From Firmicutes bacterium UBA5559 (GTDB lineage: Bacteria > Bacillota > Clostridia > Peptostreptococcales > Anaerovoracaceae): DNA of 31,657 bases. Both the position numbers and the translations under genes were made by a program. Under the pieces are notes generated by a model, which was not told where the DNA came from, did no database searches, and saw only the letters and a program-made list of their open reading frames with translations. This document shows, in pieces, positions 17,178-24,600 of this stretch (position 1 is its first letter; each line of letters opens with the position of its first letter). The DNA is taken from assembly GCA_002425705.1 (NCBI GenBank), contig DIMT01000028.1, forward strand, positions 2,685-34,341. The letters run 5' to 3'.

Positions 17178-17220
17178 ACCGTACCTCCCTAAAGCCTTAA
17201 ATTAGAATGATTGCGAATAC

Positions 17221-17236
17221 AGCCTACATTTATGCC
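17221..17236 (-). promoter_or_regulatory. nrdR_box2: Candidate second, degenerate NrdR box
   Basis: The minus-strand 16-mer keeps the central TAAATGTAG part of the NrdR consensus but loses most of the outer left arm. It is included because its centre is exactly 31 bp from the strong box, the helical spacing usual for NrdR box pairs. Confidence 0.4.
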
Positions 17237-17251
17237 CCCGCTTTCACAAGT

Positions 17252-17267
17252 ACACTACATGTAGTAT
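17252..17267 (-). promoter_or_regulatory. nrdR_box1: NrdR box upstream of nrdD
   Basis: The minus-strand ATACTACATGTAGTGT matches the published NrdR consensus (acaCwAtATaTwGtgt) at nearly all conserved positions. It starts about 12 bp downstream of the -10, so bound NrdR, the ATP/dATP-responsive repressor of ribonucleotide reductase genes, would block initiation. The nrdR gene itself is not in the window. Confidence 0.75.
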
Positions 17268-17278
17268 AAAGTATATAA

Positions 17279-17306
17279 ATTATAACCCCTGTTATAAAAA
17301 AGTCAA
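17279..17306 (-). promoter_or_regulatory. Promoter of nrdDG
   Basis: On the minus strand TTGACT (17301-17306) and a perfect TATAAT (17279-17284) are separated by 16 bp, about 100 nt before the nrdD start. The spacer and -10 contain a further inverted repeat TATAAC/GTTATA (17281-17296). Confidence 0.78.
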
Positions 17307-17374
17307 TAACCGTCCCTGATAATTTTCAGTACAATTTTGCCATTAAAAATCTTGCTCTACGAGACTACATAATC

Positions 17375-17390
17375 CGGTTATTGTTAACCG
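17375..17390. promoter_or_regulatory. Inverted repeat upstream of the nrdD promoter
   Basis: CGGTTA-TTGT-TAACCG is a perfect 6-bp dyad with a 4-nt centre, 69 bp upstream of the nrdD -35 and downstream of the GNAT terminator. It has no T-tract in either direction, so an operator is more likely than a terminator. It cannot be matched confidently to a named regulator. Confidence 0.3.
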
Positions 17391-17410
17391 TAATAAAAAG
17401 GACACCAGCC

Positions 17411-17441
17411 AACAAAAGAGCAGCCTTTCCAGGCTGCTCTT
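17411..17441 (-). terminator. Rho-independent terminator of the GNAT gene
   Basis: An 11-bp perfect stem, AAGAGCAGCCT (17416-17426)/AGGCTGCTCTT (17431-17441), has a 4-nt loop. On the minus strand it is followed by TTGTTGG, 29 nt after the stop codon of the acetyltransferase gene. Confidence 0.75.
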
Positions 17442-17470
17442 CCTACTAATTTTCTGCTGAAAATCTTCAT

Positions 17471-18019
17471 TTATTTGTTGTGGACTTTTTCATAATACTC
17501 GGATCGGAGGAGGGACATGATGTTGAGGTCGTAGAAACGGCCGTTTTTCTTGGCACCATTTCGAGCTACTCCCTCATAAACAAATCCCAGCTTCATATAA
17601 AGTCGGGAAGCCGGATCGTTTCCGGTAAAGTGATCCAGCGTTACCCGTTCCGTATGAAGCTGTATGAAACAGTGTTCCAGAATCAGCCGCATGGATTCTT
17701 CTCCGTAGCCATGGTTTCTCAGTTCTTCCGGCCCGATGTAGATTCGGGTGATGTCCAGAGAATCGTTATGCCGATCAATCCGGCTGATAATGATTCGGCC
17801 TATAATCTGGTCTTCCCCTTCATAATTTTTCAACAGGATAGTGAACTGAAGCCTGGAGGGATCTCCTTCCCAGATAATAAATTCCCGGACGATCTGCTCG
17901 TAATCCCGGTTCTCATCGATGCTGAAAAATTCTGTAACGGAGGGCTGAGTCTCCCATTGGGAGAACAGAAGACAGTCCTGAAACCGGGTGGGGCGAATGA
18001 TTAAATTTTTTGATTCCAT
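17471..18019 (-). CDS. GNAT family N-acetyltransferase (RimJ/RimL-like)
   Basis: The 182-residue protein starts with the typical LIIRPTRFQDCLLFSQW segment. It has the acetyl-CoA-binding motif A at RNHGYGEESMRLIL (about 112-125, pattern R-x-x-G-x-G) and the terminal GNAT strand around LYMKLGFVYEGVARNG (about 145-160), as in RimJ/RimL and SpeG-like acetyltransferases. GGAGG lies 9 nt before the ATG. It is a single gene with its own terminator, divergent from the lipoprotein gene. The substrate (protein N-terminus, polyamine, antibiotic or amino acid) cannot be predicted. Confidence 0.88.
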   Translation of the reverse strand: MESKNLIIRPTRFQDCLLFSQWETQPSVTEFFSIDENRDYEQIVREFIIWEGDPSRLQFTILLKNYEGEDQIIGRIIISRIDRHNDSLDITRIYIGPEELRNHGYGEESMRLILEHCFIQLHTERVTLDHFTGNDPASRLYMKLGFVYEGVARNGAKKNGRFYDLNIMSLLRSEYYEKVHNK

Positions 18020-18060
18020 CCCTATAGACCTCCGTAATAGTTCTTAAGATTTTATGAAAT

Positions 18061-18074
18061 CCATTCAATAATGG
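18061..18074. promoter_or_regulatory. Dyad in the divergent GNAT/lipoprotein promoter region
   Basis: CCATT-CAAT-AATGG is a perfect 5-bp inverted repeat in the 141-bp region between the divergent genes. The region is A/T rich, with several TATAAT-like hexamers on both strands (for example TATAAA 18093-18098), but no clean -35/-10 pair could be fixed. Confidence 0.25.
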
Positions 18075-18160
18075 TTTGATATATGATATTATTATAAAGC
18101 ATTTTCAAGATGAATAAAAGTCACTTTAAGAAATAAACCCAAGAAAGGTCGAACCGACAG

Positions 18161-19585
18161 ATGAAAAAACATCTTTTATTAATAGTAATCCTACTTCTCA
18201 TGATGACCCTGCTTCCAGGCTGTGATGCCCTTCAGGAGGATTCGGGGGAAAACAATGAAGCAAGAATAAAGATTCAGGAGGAATACGACTCTCTCTTGCA
18301 AGCTTCCTCAAAATTTTACACCATGGAGGATTATGCCCACTACCTGCTGAAATGGGCGGCAGTCAAGAAGGTACGGGCCTCCTATGATGATGCGGGAAAC
18401 GTGATTATGTCCCGAACCCCAAGCGAAGGATATTCCAGTCAGAATTCCCTCAATGTCTCGGTGCCACTGAATCTGAAAGATATTGAAAAAAATGGTCTGG
18501 CTGCAGCAACTGCTCTGACCTTTCTGGACACGGTAACGGAAAACAACTTCATGAGGCTGATCTTCACCAATGACGAAGATCCGGATCATCCTGGAGCCGC
18601 CGGATTGAACAAGCGGTTTCTTAATGCAGCGAATCACATTATCCTTCAGTGGGATGATCAGAGCTCAGAGGAAGAACTCGTCATTCGCACAGGTGGTGCA
18701 GGCTATACCCGTTACAGTATGAAAAAGGATATCCAGACAATTCCTGCCACTTATCCCATTGCCTACACCATTTCCATCTCTGGTCTTGAGGGGGGGGATA
18801 CCTCCGACCTTCAGTCGAGAAAACCCAACCCGGTAAAGATCCTCGGTGATTTGCTGGCCAGCTGGAAATCTGCAGGGATTCTATTCGAACTGGCCTCCTT
18901 TGAAGGTGGGATTCAGGAAAACCGATATCCGGAGTCTGCCTCCCTGACAGTCCTGCTCAATGACAATGATATCCGACGATTCTTAACGGCAGGAGAAAAA
19001 GCGAAAGAAAAATTCATTAAGGATTTCGGCGACCAGGAACCGAATGCCCGTTTTCTGATTGAAGAAGTACCCAGGCCGGAACTGGTGCTGGATCCCTCTT
19101 CCGGTGACAGTATCGTCAGCCTTATGTATACCCTGGTTAACGGGGTTGTGGAAAGAGACGAAGATTCTGGAGAGATTCTGATCTTTTCCCAGATGGAGAA
19201 AGTCCATACCACCAACAATCTTTTTATCCTTGAAATCGGAAGCCACTTCCTGGTGGAAGAAGGTAGTGACAATTTTTCTGAAATGCTGGGAATCATTGCT
19301 GGTCTTTCAGAAGTAGACCATGAGCAGCTCCGTTACTACCCGGCCTGGTCCACAGCAGAGAACAGTCCGTTGATGGTTTCCCTGAAGGTCGCAGCAAGTC
19401 AGCTGGGTCTGGAAATCCAACCCTATCGTGATTTCTACTTCGACGAAGCATCCCTCTTCAGTCGTTATGACAAATTGGGGGATGTAATATCCATCTCCTT
19501 TCATGATGCCAATGCAGCGACCATCCTTGCCCTCCTGATGGAAAGCGTAAAAATAAAGGAGCCGCCAAGCGACTCCCCTTCTTAA
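18161..19585 (+). CDS. Lipoprotein related to PepD/M20 dipeptidases with a degraded active site (predicted pseudoenzyme)
   Basis: The 474-residue protein has a lipoprotein signal peptide: MKKH, a hydrophobic stretch, and lipobox LLPGC with Cys21. The rest follows aminoacyl-histidine dipeptidase (PepD) landmarks in order: YLLKWA and DAGNVI (61-82), TGGAG (177-181), ISGLEGG (206-212), SFEGGIQENRYPESA (246-260, against SFNGGT..NAIPREA), LVNGVV (325-330), YYPAWSTAENSPLM (392-405) and DEASLF (428-433). However the metal-binding HxD reads VPL near 101-103, the GADNG aspartate is Lys110, the GGHSG histidine is Asp213, and about 35 residues between the first two ligands are missing. It is probably a surface-anchored, non-catalytic peptide-binding or structural relative. 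The family call is by eye. Confidence 0.72.
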   Translation: MKKHLLLIVILLLMMTLLPGCDALQEDSGENNEARIKIQEEYDSLLQASSKFYTMEDYAHYLLKWAAVKKVRASYDDAGNVIMSRTPSEGYSSQNSLNVSVPLNLKDIEKNGLAAATALTFLDTVTENNFMRLIFTNDEDPDHPGAAGLNKRFLNAANHIILQWDDQSSEEELVIRTGGAGYTRYSMKKDIQTIPATYPIAYTISISGLEGGDTSDLQSRKPNPVKILGDLLASWKSAGILFELASFEGGIQENRYPESASLTVLLNDNDIRRFLTAGEKAKEKFIKDFGDQEPNARFLIEEVPRPELVLDPSSGDSIVSLMYTLVNGVVERDEDSGEILIFSQMEKVHTTNNLFILEIGSHFLVEEGSDNFSEMLGIIAGLSEVDHEQLRYYPAWSTAENSPLMVSLKVAASQLGLEIQPYRDFYFDEASLFSRYDKLGDVISISFHDANAATILALLMESVKIKEPPSDSPS

Positions 19586-20649
19586 ATAAAATCAATGATT
19601 CTTTCAGCAAAATTCCTGGCATGGTCTTCTATGCCGGGAATTTTTAATACACTTTTCGGATTATTGGCTGTTTCCATCAGGCAGAACTCCGGAGGCAGAA
19701 CAAAAGCCTTGTTCATATTGATGCCGCTGATTAACTGCTGAGCAAGGATGTCTCCACCACTGTAACCGGAAACGATGATGGAAAAAATCCGTTTTTCAGA
19801 AAAATCATTATTACGGAATAAAGCGGTCAGGCGGTTGACAAAGGCCGCCATATTGGCGCTGATGGCATCGTTGTAATTGGGGCAGAGCATCAGAAGTCCG
19901 TCGCATTTCAGAATGCCGGGGTACACCCGGTCTACGATGACTCCCCCATAGACACAGCTTCCTCTTTCACCATAATGGAGACAAGTGTCATAAGGGCAGC
20001 CGATGCAGTCATAAATTTCCCCGTTCAACAGGGAGATTTCCTCCATCTCAAGACCCCCTGCCTTCTCCAGTTCCTTTCGGACCAAGGACCAGAGGAGCAG
20101 CGTGTTGGAACTTTTTGTGCTGCTGGAGTGCAGAACCAGCAGGTTAGGTTTCCTTTTTCTTTCATGATGGTAGTCCAGAATTCGCTGAATCAACTGTCTT
20201 CCGGAAAGGATATAGGCATTGTAGTGATCCGTTTCCAGATTTTTCGCAATGATGTTGTAATTCTCCAGAGAACCGGTACCTTCCACCAATGGCTTGCCCA
20301 CAAAAGTGCATCCTTGCAAATTAGCCCCCAGCACAACTTCCCTGGCAACCGATTTGGTATACAGTTCGCTGTCTCCGTCAACGATGATTCCTGCAACGGA
20401 CCCTCGGAACATTCCGGTGCTCAGCCGAATTTTTTTCAGCATGGCGTATAACTCCAGGTTGATTCCCGATTCCCCCAGGGATATGGCAAACAAAATTTTT
20501 CTATCTTTTAAATTTGTCTGCTCCAGTTCCTCGATCGTATTGATCATTTCCACCGATATTCCGGCAGTGCTGCTTTCAACGATAGCGCTCAGCCTTTTTT
20601 CTTTCCGTTTTTCCCGGCAGGCCGGTTTGATGATTATCAATGTTTCCAT
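19582..20649 (-). CDS. Tandem flavodoxin-like / NADPH-dependent FMN reductase-like protein with a cysteine cluster
   Basis: The 355-residue soluble protein looks like two flavodoxin-like halves. The C-half (about 168-340) has the FMN-phosphate-type start NLLVLHSSSTKSSNTLLL, a cysteine motif C-x2-C-x4-C-x8-C at C215, C218, C223 and C232, and the later segment IIVSGYSGGDILAQQL. Such cysteines next to a flavodoxin fold recall iron-sulfur flavoproteins. The N-half (about 48-135) keeps a similar strand pattern (GSVAGIIVDGDSELYTKS, GCTFVGKPLVEG) but lacks the FMN loop. GGAGG lies 5 nt before the ATG. It is the last gene of the accessory operon, and its stop shares a TTAA with the convergent lipoprotein gene. 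Likely an electron-transfer or quinone/flavin reductase; its partner is unknown. Confidence 0.75.
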   Translation of the reverse strand: METLIIIKPACREKRKEKRLSAIVESSTAGISVEMINTIEELEQTNLKDRKILFAISLGESGINLELYAMLKKIRLSTGMFRGSVAGIIVDGDSELYTKSVAREVVLGANLQGCTFVGKPLVEGTGSLENYNIIAKNLETDHYNAYILSGRQLIQRILDYHHERKRKPNLLVLHSSSTKSSNTLLLWSLVRKELEKAGGLEMEEISLLNGEIYDCIGCPYDTCLHYGERGSCVYGGVIVDRVYPGILKCDGLLMLCPNYNDAISANMAAFVNRLTALFRNNDFSEKRIFSIIVSGYSGGDILAQQLISGINMNKAFVLPPEFCLMETANNPKSVLKIPGIEDHARNFAERIIDFI

Positions 20650-20676
20650 CCCATCCTCCTTGTCCTTCCGAAGGTG

Positions 20677-21651
20677 CTACAGTTGACACAAATTCAGGTA
20701 GGCCTGCTCAATCCGTTCAAACAGTTCTGTTGGAAGAGGAAGATTCTCCACTTCCGTCTGCCCATCCACTAATCGGTTTTTAGCCCCCAGAAAAGCGCCC
20801 TCATCCCCTTTCCCCATGTAAAAGGAGCTATAATGCCACTTCCCTTGTAAGGCGTTTAAAATGGATAATACACCAGAGGAATAGGCTGGGGCAATATAGG
20901 GTTTAAAGCCAAGCTCCCGGGTCCTTAGGTTGGATTCAATGGTCAGACGGGTCAACTCCAACGAAAGATTCGAATCATATCCTTCCAGGGAATCCGCCAC
21001 AACCAGATCATTGCCGTGGGGTCCGAAGACCCGGCCTTCCCGGAGAAATTGTTGAAATCGGGAATCCTTCCGGGCATAATAGACGGCCCGGCTGTTCATG
21101 ACTCCCAGCCCATAGCCATGAATCTGTCCTGGCTGAAGAGCAGAAGCCATCAGAGCCGCCTTGCACAGAGGATCAACCGGGTCGGAAACAACCCCGAAAA
21201 GCCCTTTGAAACCCTGATCTCCGGCCATTTTCGCAAAATGCTCCACCAAAGGTTTATTGGCCTGATACTGGGCCATTCTAACGTCGGCGACCTTTTCCCC
21301 CACCCCCGGCGTTGCCCGGGAAGCACAGAACAAAAACACATCTCCTTGAAATAGTTCCTCCTCTTTCAGGATGCGAACCGTCGGCAGTGCATCCTCTTCA
21401 AAGGCCCAGCAGATCTGATTCATTTCCTGTTCATATCGTTGCATCATTTCCGGACTGATATCATATATCCCGATTTCCTCAATGATACCACCTCCCAGGG
21501 TTTTAAGGCCCGTCAGCAGGGTACCGCCCACATCACCCAAAGCAAGTAGATGAACCGTCGGTTTCCTCTCCCCGGGGAGTTTCAATCCTTTCATAAAAAG
21601 GTTTTCCCCCGCTTTTCCAGGCCTGTTGATTAATTCAGAGAGATATTTCAT
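20677..21651 (-). CDS. LDH/MDH-superfamily dehydrogenase-like protein, substrate unknown
   Basis: The 324-residue protein follows the lactate/malate dehydrogenase plan: Rossmann loop LGDVGGT (38-44), an aspartate ending strand 2 (D64, suggesting NAD rather than NADP), a mobile-loop segment ASRATPGVGEK (110-120), VVSDPVDPL (154-162, equivalent to the LDH NPVD segment), and FGPHGND (209-215), where H212 matches the catalytic His of GEHGDS. The usual Asp-Ser-Ala-Arg substrate segment is replaced by MNSRAVYYAR (185-194), so the Asp/Arg substrate pair is not conserved. A roughly 33-residue N-terminal extension precedes the fold. The ATG overlaps the stop of the 1621-residue gene (ATGA). Probably an NAD-dependent oxidoreductase with a non-standard substrate. 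Confidence 0.7.
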   Translation of the reverse strand: MKYLSELINRPGKAGENLFMKGLKLPGERKPTVHLLALGDVGGTLLTGLKTLGGGIIEEIGIYDISPEMMQRYEQEMNQICWAFEEDALPTVRILKEEELFQGDVFLFCASRATPGVGEKVADVRMAQYQANKPLVEHFAKMAGDQGFKGLFGVVSDPVDPLCKAALMASALQPGQIHGYGLGVMNSRAVYYARKDSRFQQFLREGRVFGPHGNDLVVADSLEGYDSNLSLELTRLTIESNLRTRELGFKPYIAPAYSSGVLSILNALQGKWHYSSFYMGKGDEGAFLGAKNRLVDGQTEVENLPLPTELFERIEQAYLNLCQL

Positions 21652-24600
21652 AGGGTTCCTTTCCTTGCCGTATTTTTCAGTCGAATCAGCTTTTCAATGT
21701 CGTTGGTGAGAAAAATTGACGGAGCCAGATTCTGGTCATAGGCCATACAAGAACCGATGTCCGGGCATTTTGGCGATAAAACCGCCTCCCCGATCCGATT
21801 CAGGGTCAGATTTTTCTGGAACAGCTCCTGGTATTCTTCTTCCAGGGCATACAGGATTTCCCGGGCGTTTTTCAGGCATTCCATAGAGAAGTCGTATACC
21901 CGATCCTGGGGAACATCATTCATAAAGGTCGGGGACACGTAAGGCATGATGAGATTGATGGAATTGATCAGCCCGGAATCCTGGCTTCTGCCGGGCCGTT
22001 CCACACTGTCTCCCCCGATAAAGGGGTACATCGTTGATTCCAGGAACCATACCCGCAGATTAGGAACGAAATAAGCACTGGACACATCTCTGCCCTGGAC
22101 CGTCATCAAGTCCTTACCCCGGCCGGAAAGGATGCCCACCACGATTTTTTTAATATCCACCCCTTCTGCCTTGAACATGGGATCCAATTCCCTGATACGA
22201 TAACCCTTGTGAAGCAGATCATCTGCCAGGATTACACCCCGATCGAAGGATTTAAGAATCCGCACCTGGTTGATCAATTTCGAGTAATTGGGGTATTCCT
22301 TGATGGTAAAACTCCGGATTTCCGGATCGAAATACTTCTCCGTATGGAGGGTCTTGGTCACCGTATTGGGCACGGCAAATCCATTCAGAATCTTCCCGAA
22401 GGGAACACACATCAAGTCTCCCAGGACCCTGCGGACCTGTGGCTCCTTTGGTACCCGGTTCATTTCCGTAATCATGCCGATAAGCTTGTGATGGATGATT
22501 TCCTGGTTCACTGAGAGAATCAGCGTGTCCGGATACATCATGGTCAAAGATTTCTGCAGATTCTTATGGGCCCGGTCGATCACTTTCAGGATGTTCTCGT
22601 TTTGGTTAAAGGGATACTTGATTCGGGATTCCATGTTCTGGATCACCACCACTGGAAATTTCATATCCACGGTAAAGATCACATCATCCTTCAGGGTATC
22701 CTCCACCCTTTTGAATCCCTGTCTTTTAAGGGTTTCAACCATCTGCTCAGACAGTTCCTTATTTCCGTGGGGATGATAAATCGCAAAAGTGAAATCATCC
22801 TTCAGGCAATCGGCCAGCGTTTCGCTGACCAGCAATTGCAACGGATCCCGTATCGTAGAATCGTTGTCGTGATAAAGACCTCCGATCAGCACTCGTTTTC
22901 CGATTCCTTCTTCCCTCAGGTGAGCGGCAACCGTCTGATTCTGAAATTCCTGATAGAGATCCACGGTTTCCACCAGGGAAAAAGCAGACATGCCTACGAT
23001 CTTATCCTTTTTTTCACCGTCCCGGATCAGGATGCCCATGGTATCTTTTCGTCTGAGGTAGGCCAGAATCTCGCTGGTTCCCTTTCGTCCCTTCAAAAGA
23101 GAATGGGTCAGTTCATGAATCAGTTCCTCCCGCTCAAAGCCAACCTTTTCTATGCGAATCCCCTTAGTAAGAACGATGCTCTTGTACTGGGGCTCCCGAA
23201 GATAAAGGCTGTTGTCGTAGATATAATTCTGGGCTACCGCATCGATGAGATTGGAGATGTCCCGGTTCAGATCGATGTTTTCCCGAATCCTGGTAGAACT
23301 GATGTCCTCCAAATGGGTAGGCAGCCTCAATTCGGTCACATCGGCCTTCAGAGCGGAATAATCCTGGGTAAACTCCTCGGTTCCCTCTGCAATGCTGCTT
23401 CGCAGGAATACGATATGTTTGAAGTGATGAATACTGTCCTTCTCAGGCTCTTTTTTATAGGAGGATGCATTGGCAATGACATCACTGCCCACGACGATAT
23501 GAATTTCCTTTTCAGGGAAAAGACTTTTCAGGTGACCCAGATCCTTCGGATTGCTCAGATTGATCTGGATCTCGTCCGGTATTACGTACACATCCCCTTC
23601 GTTGGCCACCGACATGGTAATGATTCGGCGTCGGACTCTTCTGGGCTGAGTCTTTTTGGACCAGGAAAATTCATCGATGGCCAGATAGACCTCAAATCCC
23701 AGTTTCTTGATTTCCTGAACGATTCCCTTATGACTGAGGGAGAACGGATCAAAGGTCCCCGGGAAAAAGGCGATCTTCTGGTTTTCCGGATAGTGGAATC
23801 CACCCTGTATCATGGAGTAATCGGAAATGAATCGATATATGTGGTTCAGGGATGCAGCACTGTTGAAAAACTCCAGCGGAGATTCTTCCTGCTCGGTGAT
23901 CAGGGTCAGCATCTTTTTATACAGAAGCCGAAAAATCGTATTCTTTTCTTCTGGAGGCATCTGTTGACTCCCGAAGATGTATTTGCCAATGACATGGAAG
24001 GCTTCCTGACTGACAAGAGGGTCGTAATTGGCCAGCCCTTTGAGCAAAAGTCCTGTCAGGATCTCCCGGCGTCGGACAAAAGCCCGGTCGTCTTCATGAA
24101 ATCGATTTCGGTATACCGGATACTTGGTCAGTAAAATACCGATGGTATTAAGAGTTACAGAAGCAATCCGCTCATTGCGGCTTTCCAGAAGCCTTCCGAG
24201 CTGGGTAATCATTTCATCCAGTTCGTTGGGGTGAAGAAAAAGAGCGATCTCACCCAGGTATTCGGGAATATATTTGGAAAACTGATATTCACCGATTTCC
24301 AGGCCTTTTGTCAGTTCGATGACGATTTCATTTCGCTGATCCAGTGTCAGCAGACTGATGACATATTTCAGGCCGCTTCCCGCCGAATGGCGTACGGTGA
24401 CCCGTTCACTGACCTTCAGCAGGTTGGAAAGGTGGGTGGCGATATGAAGTTTTTCCTCCCGCCTGCCCATCCGGAGACGATCCAGCAAATATTCAATATT
24501 AACGGCTTTGATGACCCAGGGGGTTCCGACCTTCAGGTTCTCTAAAAACAGGTCCGAAGTGGATTCTCCAGCCCCGTATAATAGATTCCAGTATCTTTCC

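Noticed and set aside
15453..17192. Two long plus-strand open frames opposite nrdD.
   Set aside because: They are antisense to a clear nrdD, with composition typical of reverse-complement translation and no recognisable domain.
17378..17400. TTGTTAA near the nrdD upstream dyad, considered as a Rex operator.
   Set aside because: Only one half-site fits; the second arm TTAACAA is missing at the required spacing.
22566..24134. A 522-codon plus-strand open frame opposite the giant gene.
   Set aside because: It is antisense to a gene with clear domain motifs, has no homologous motif or ribosome site, and fits a codon-bias shadow.
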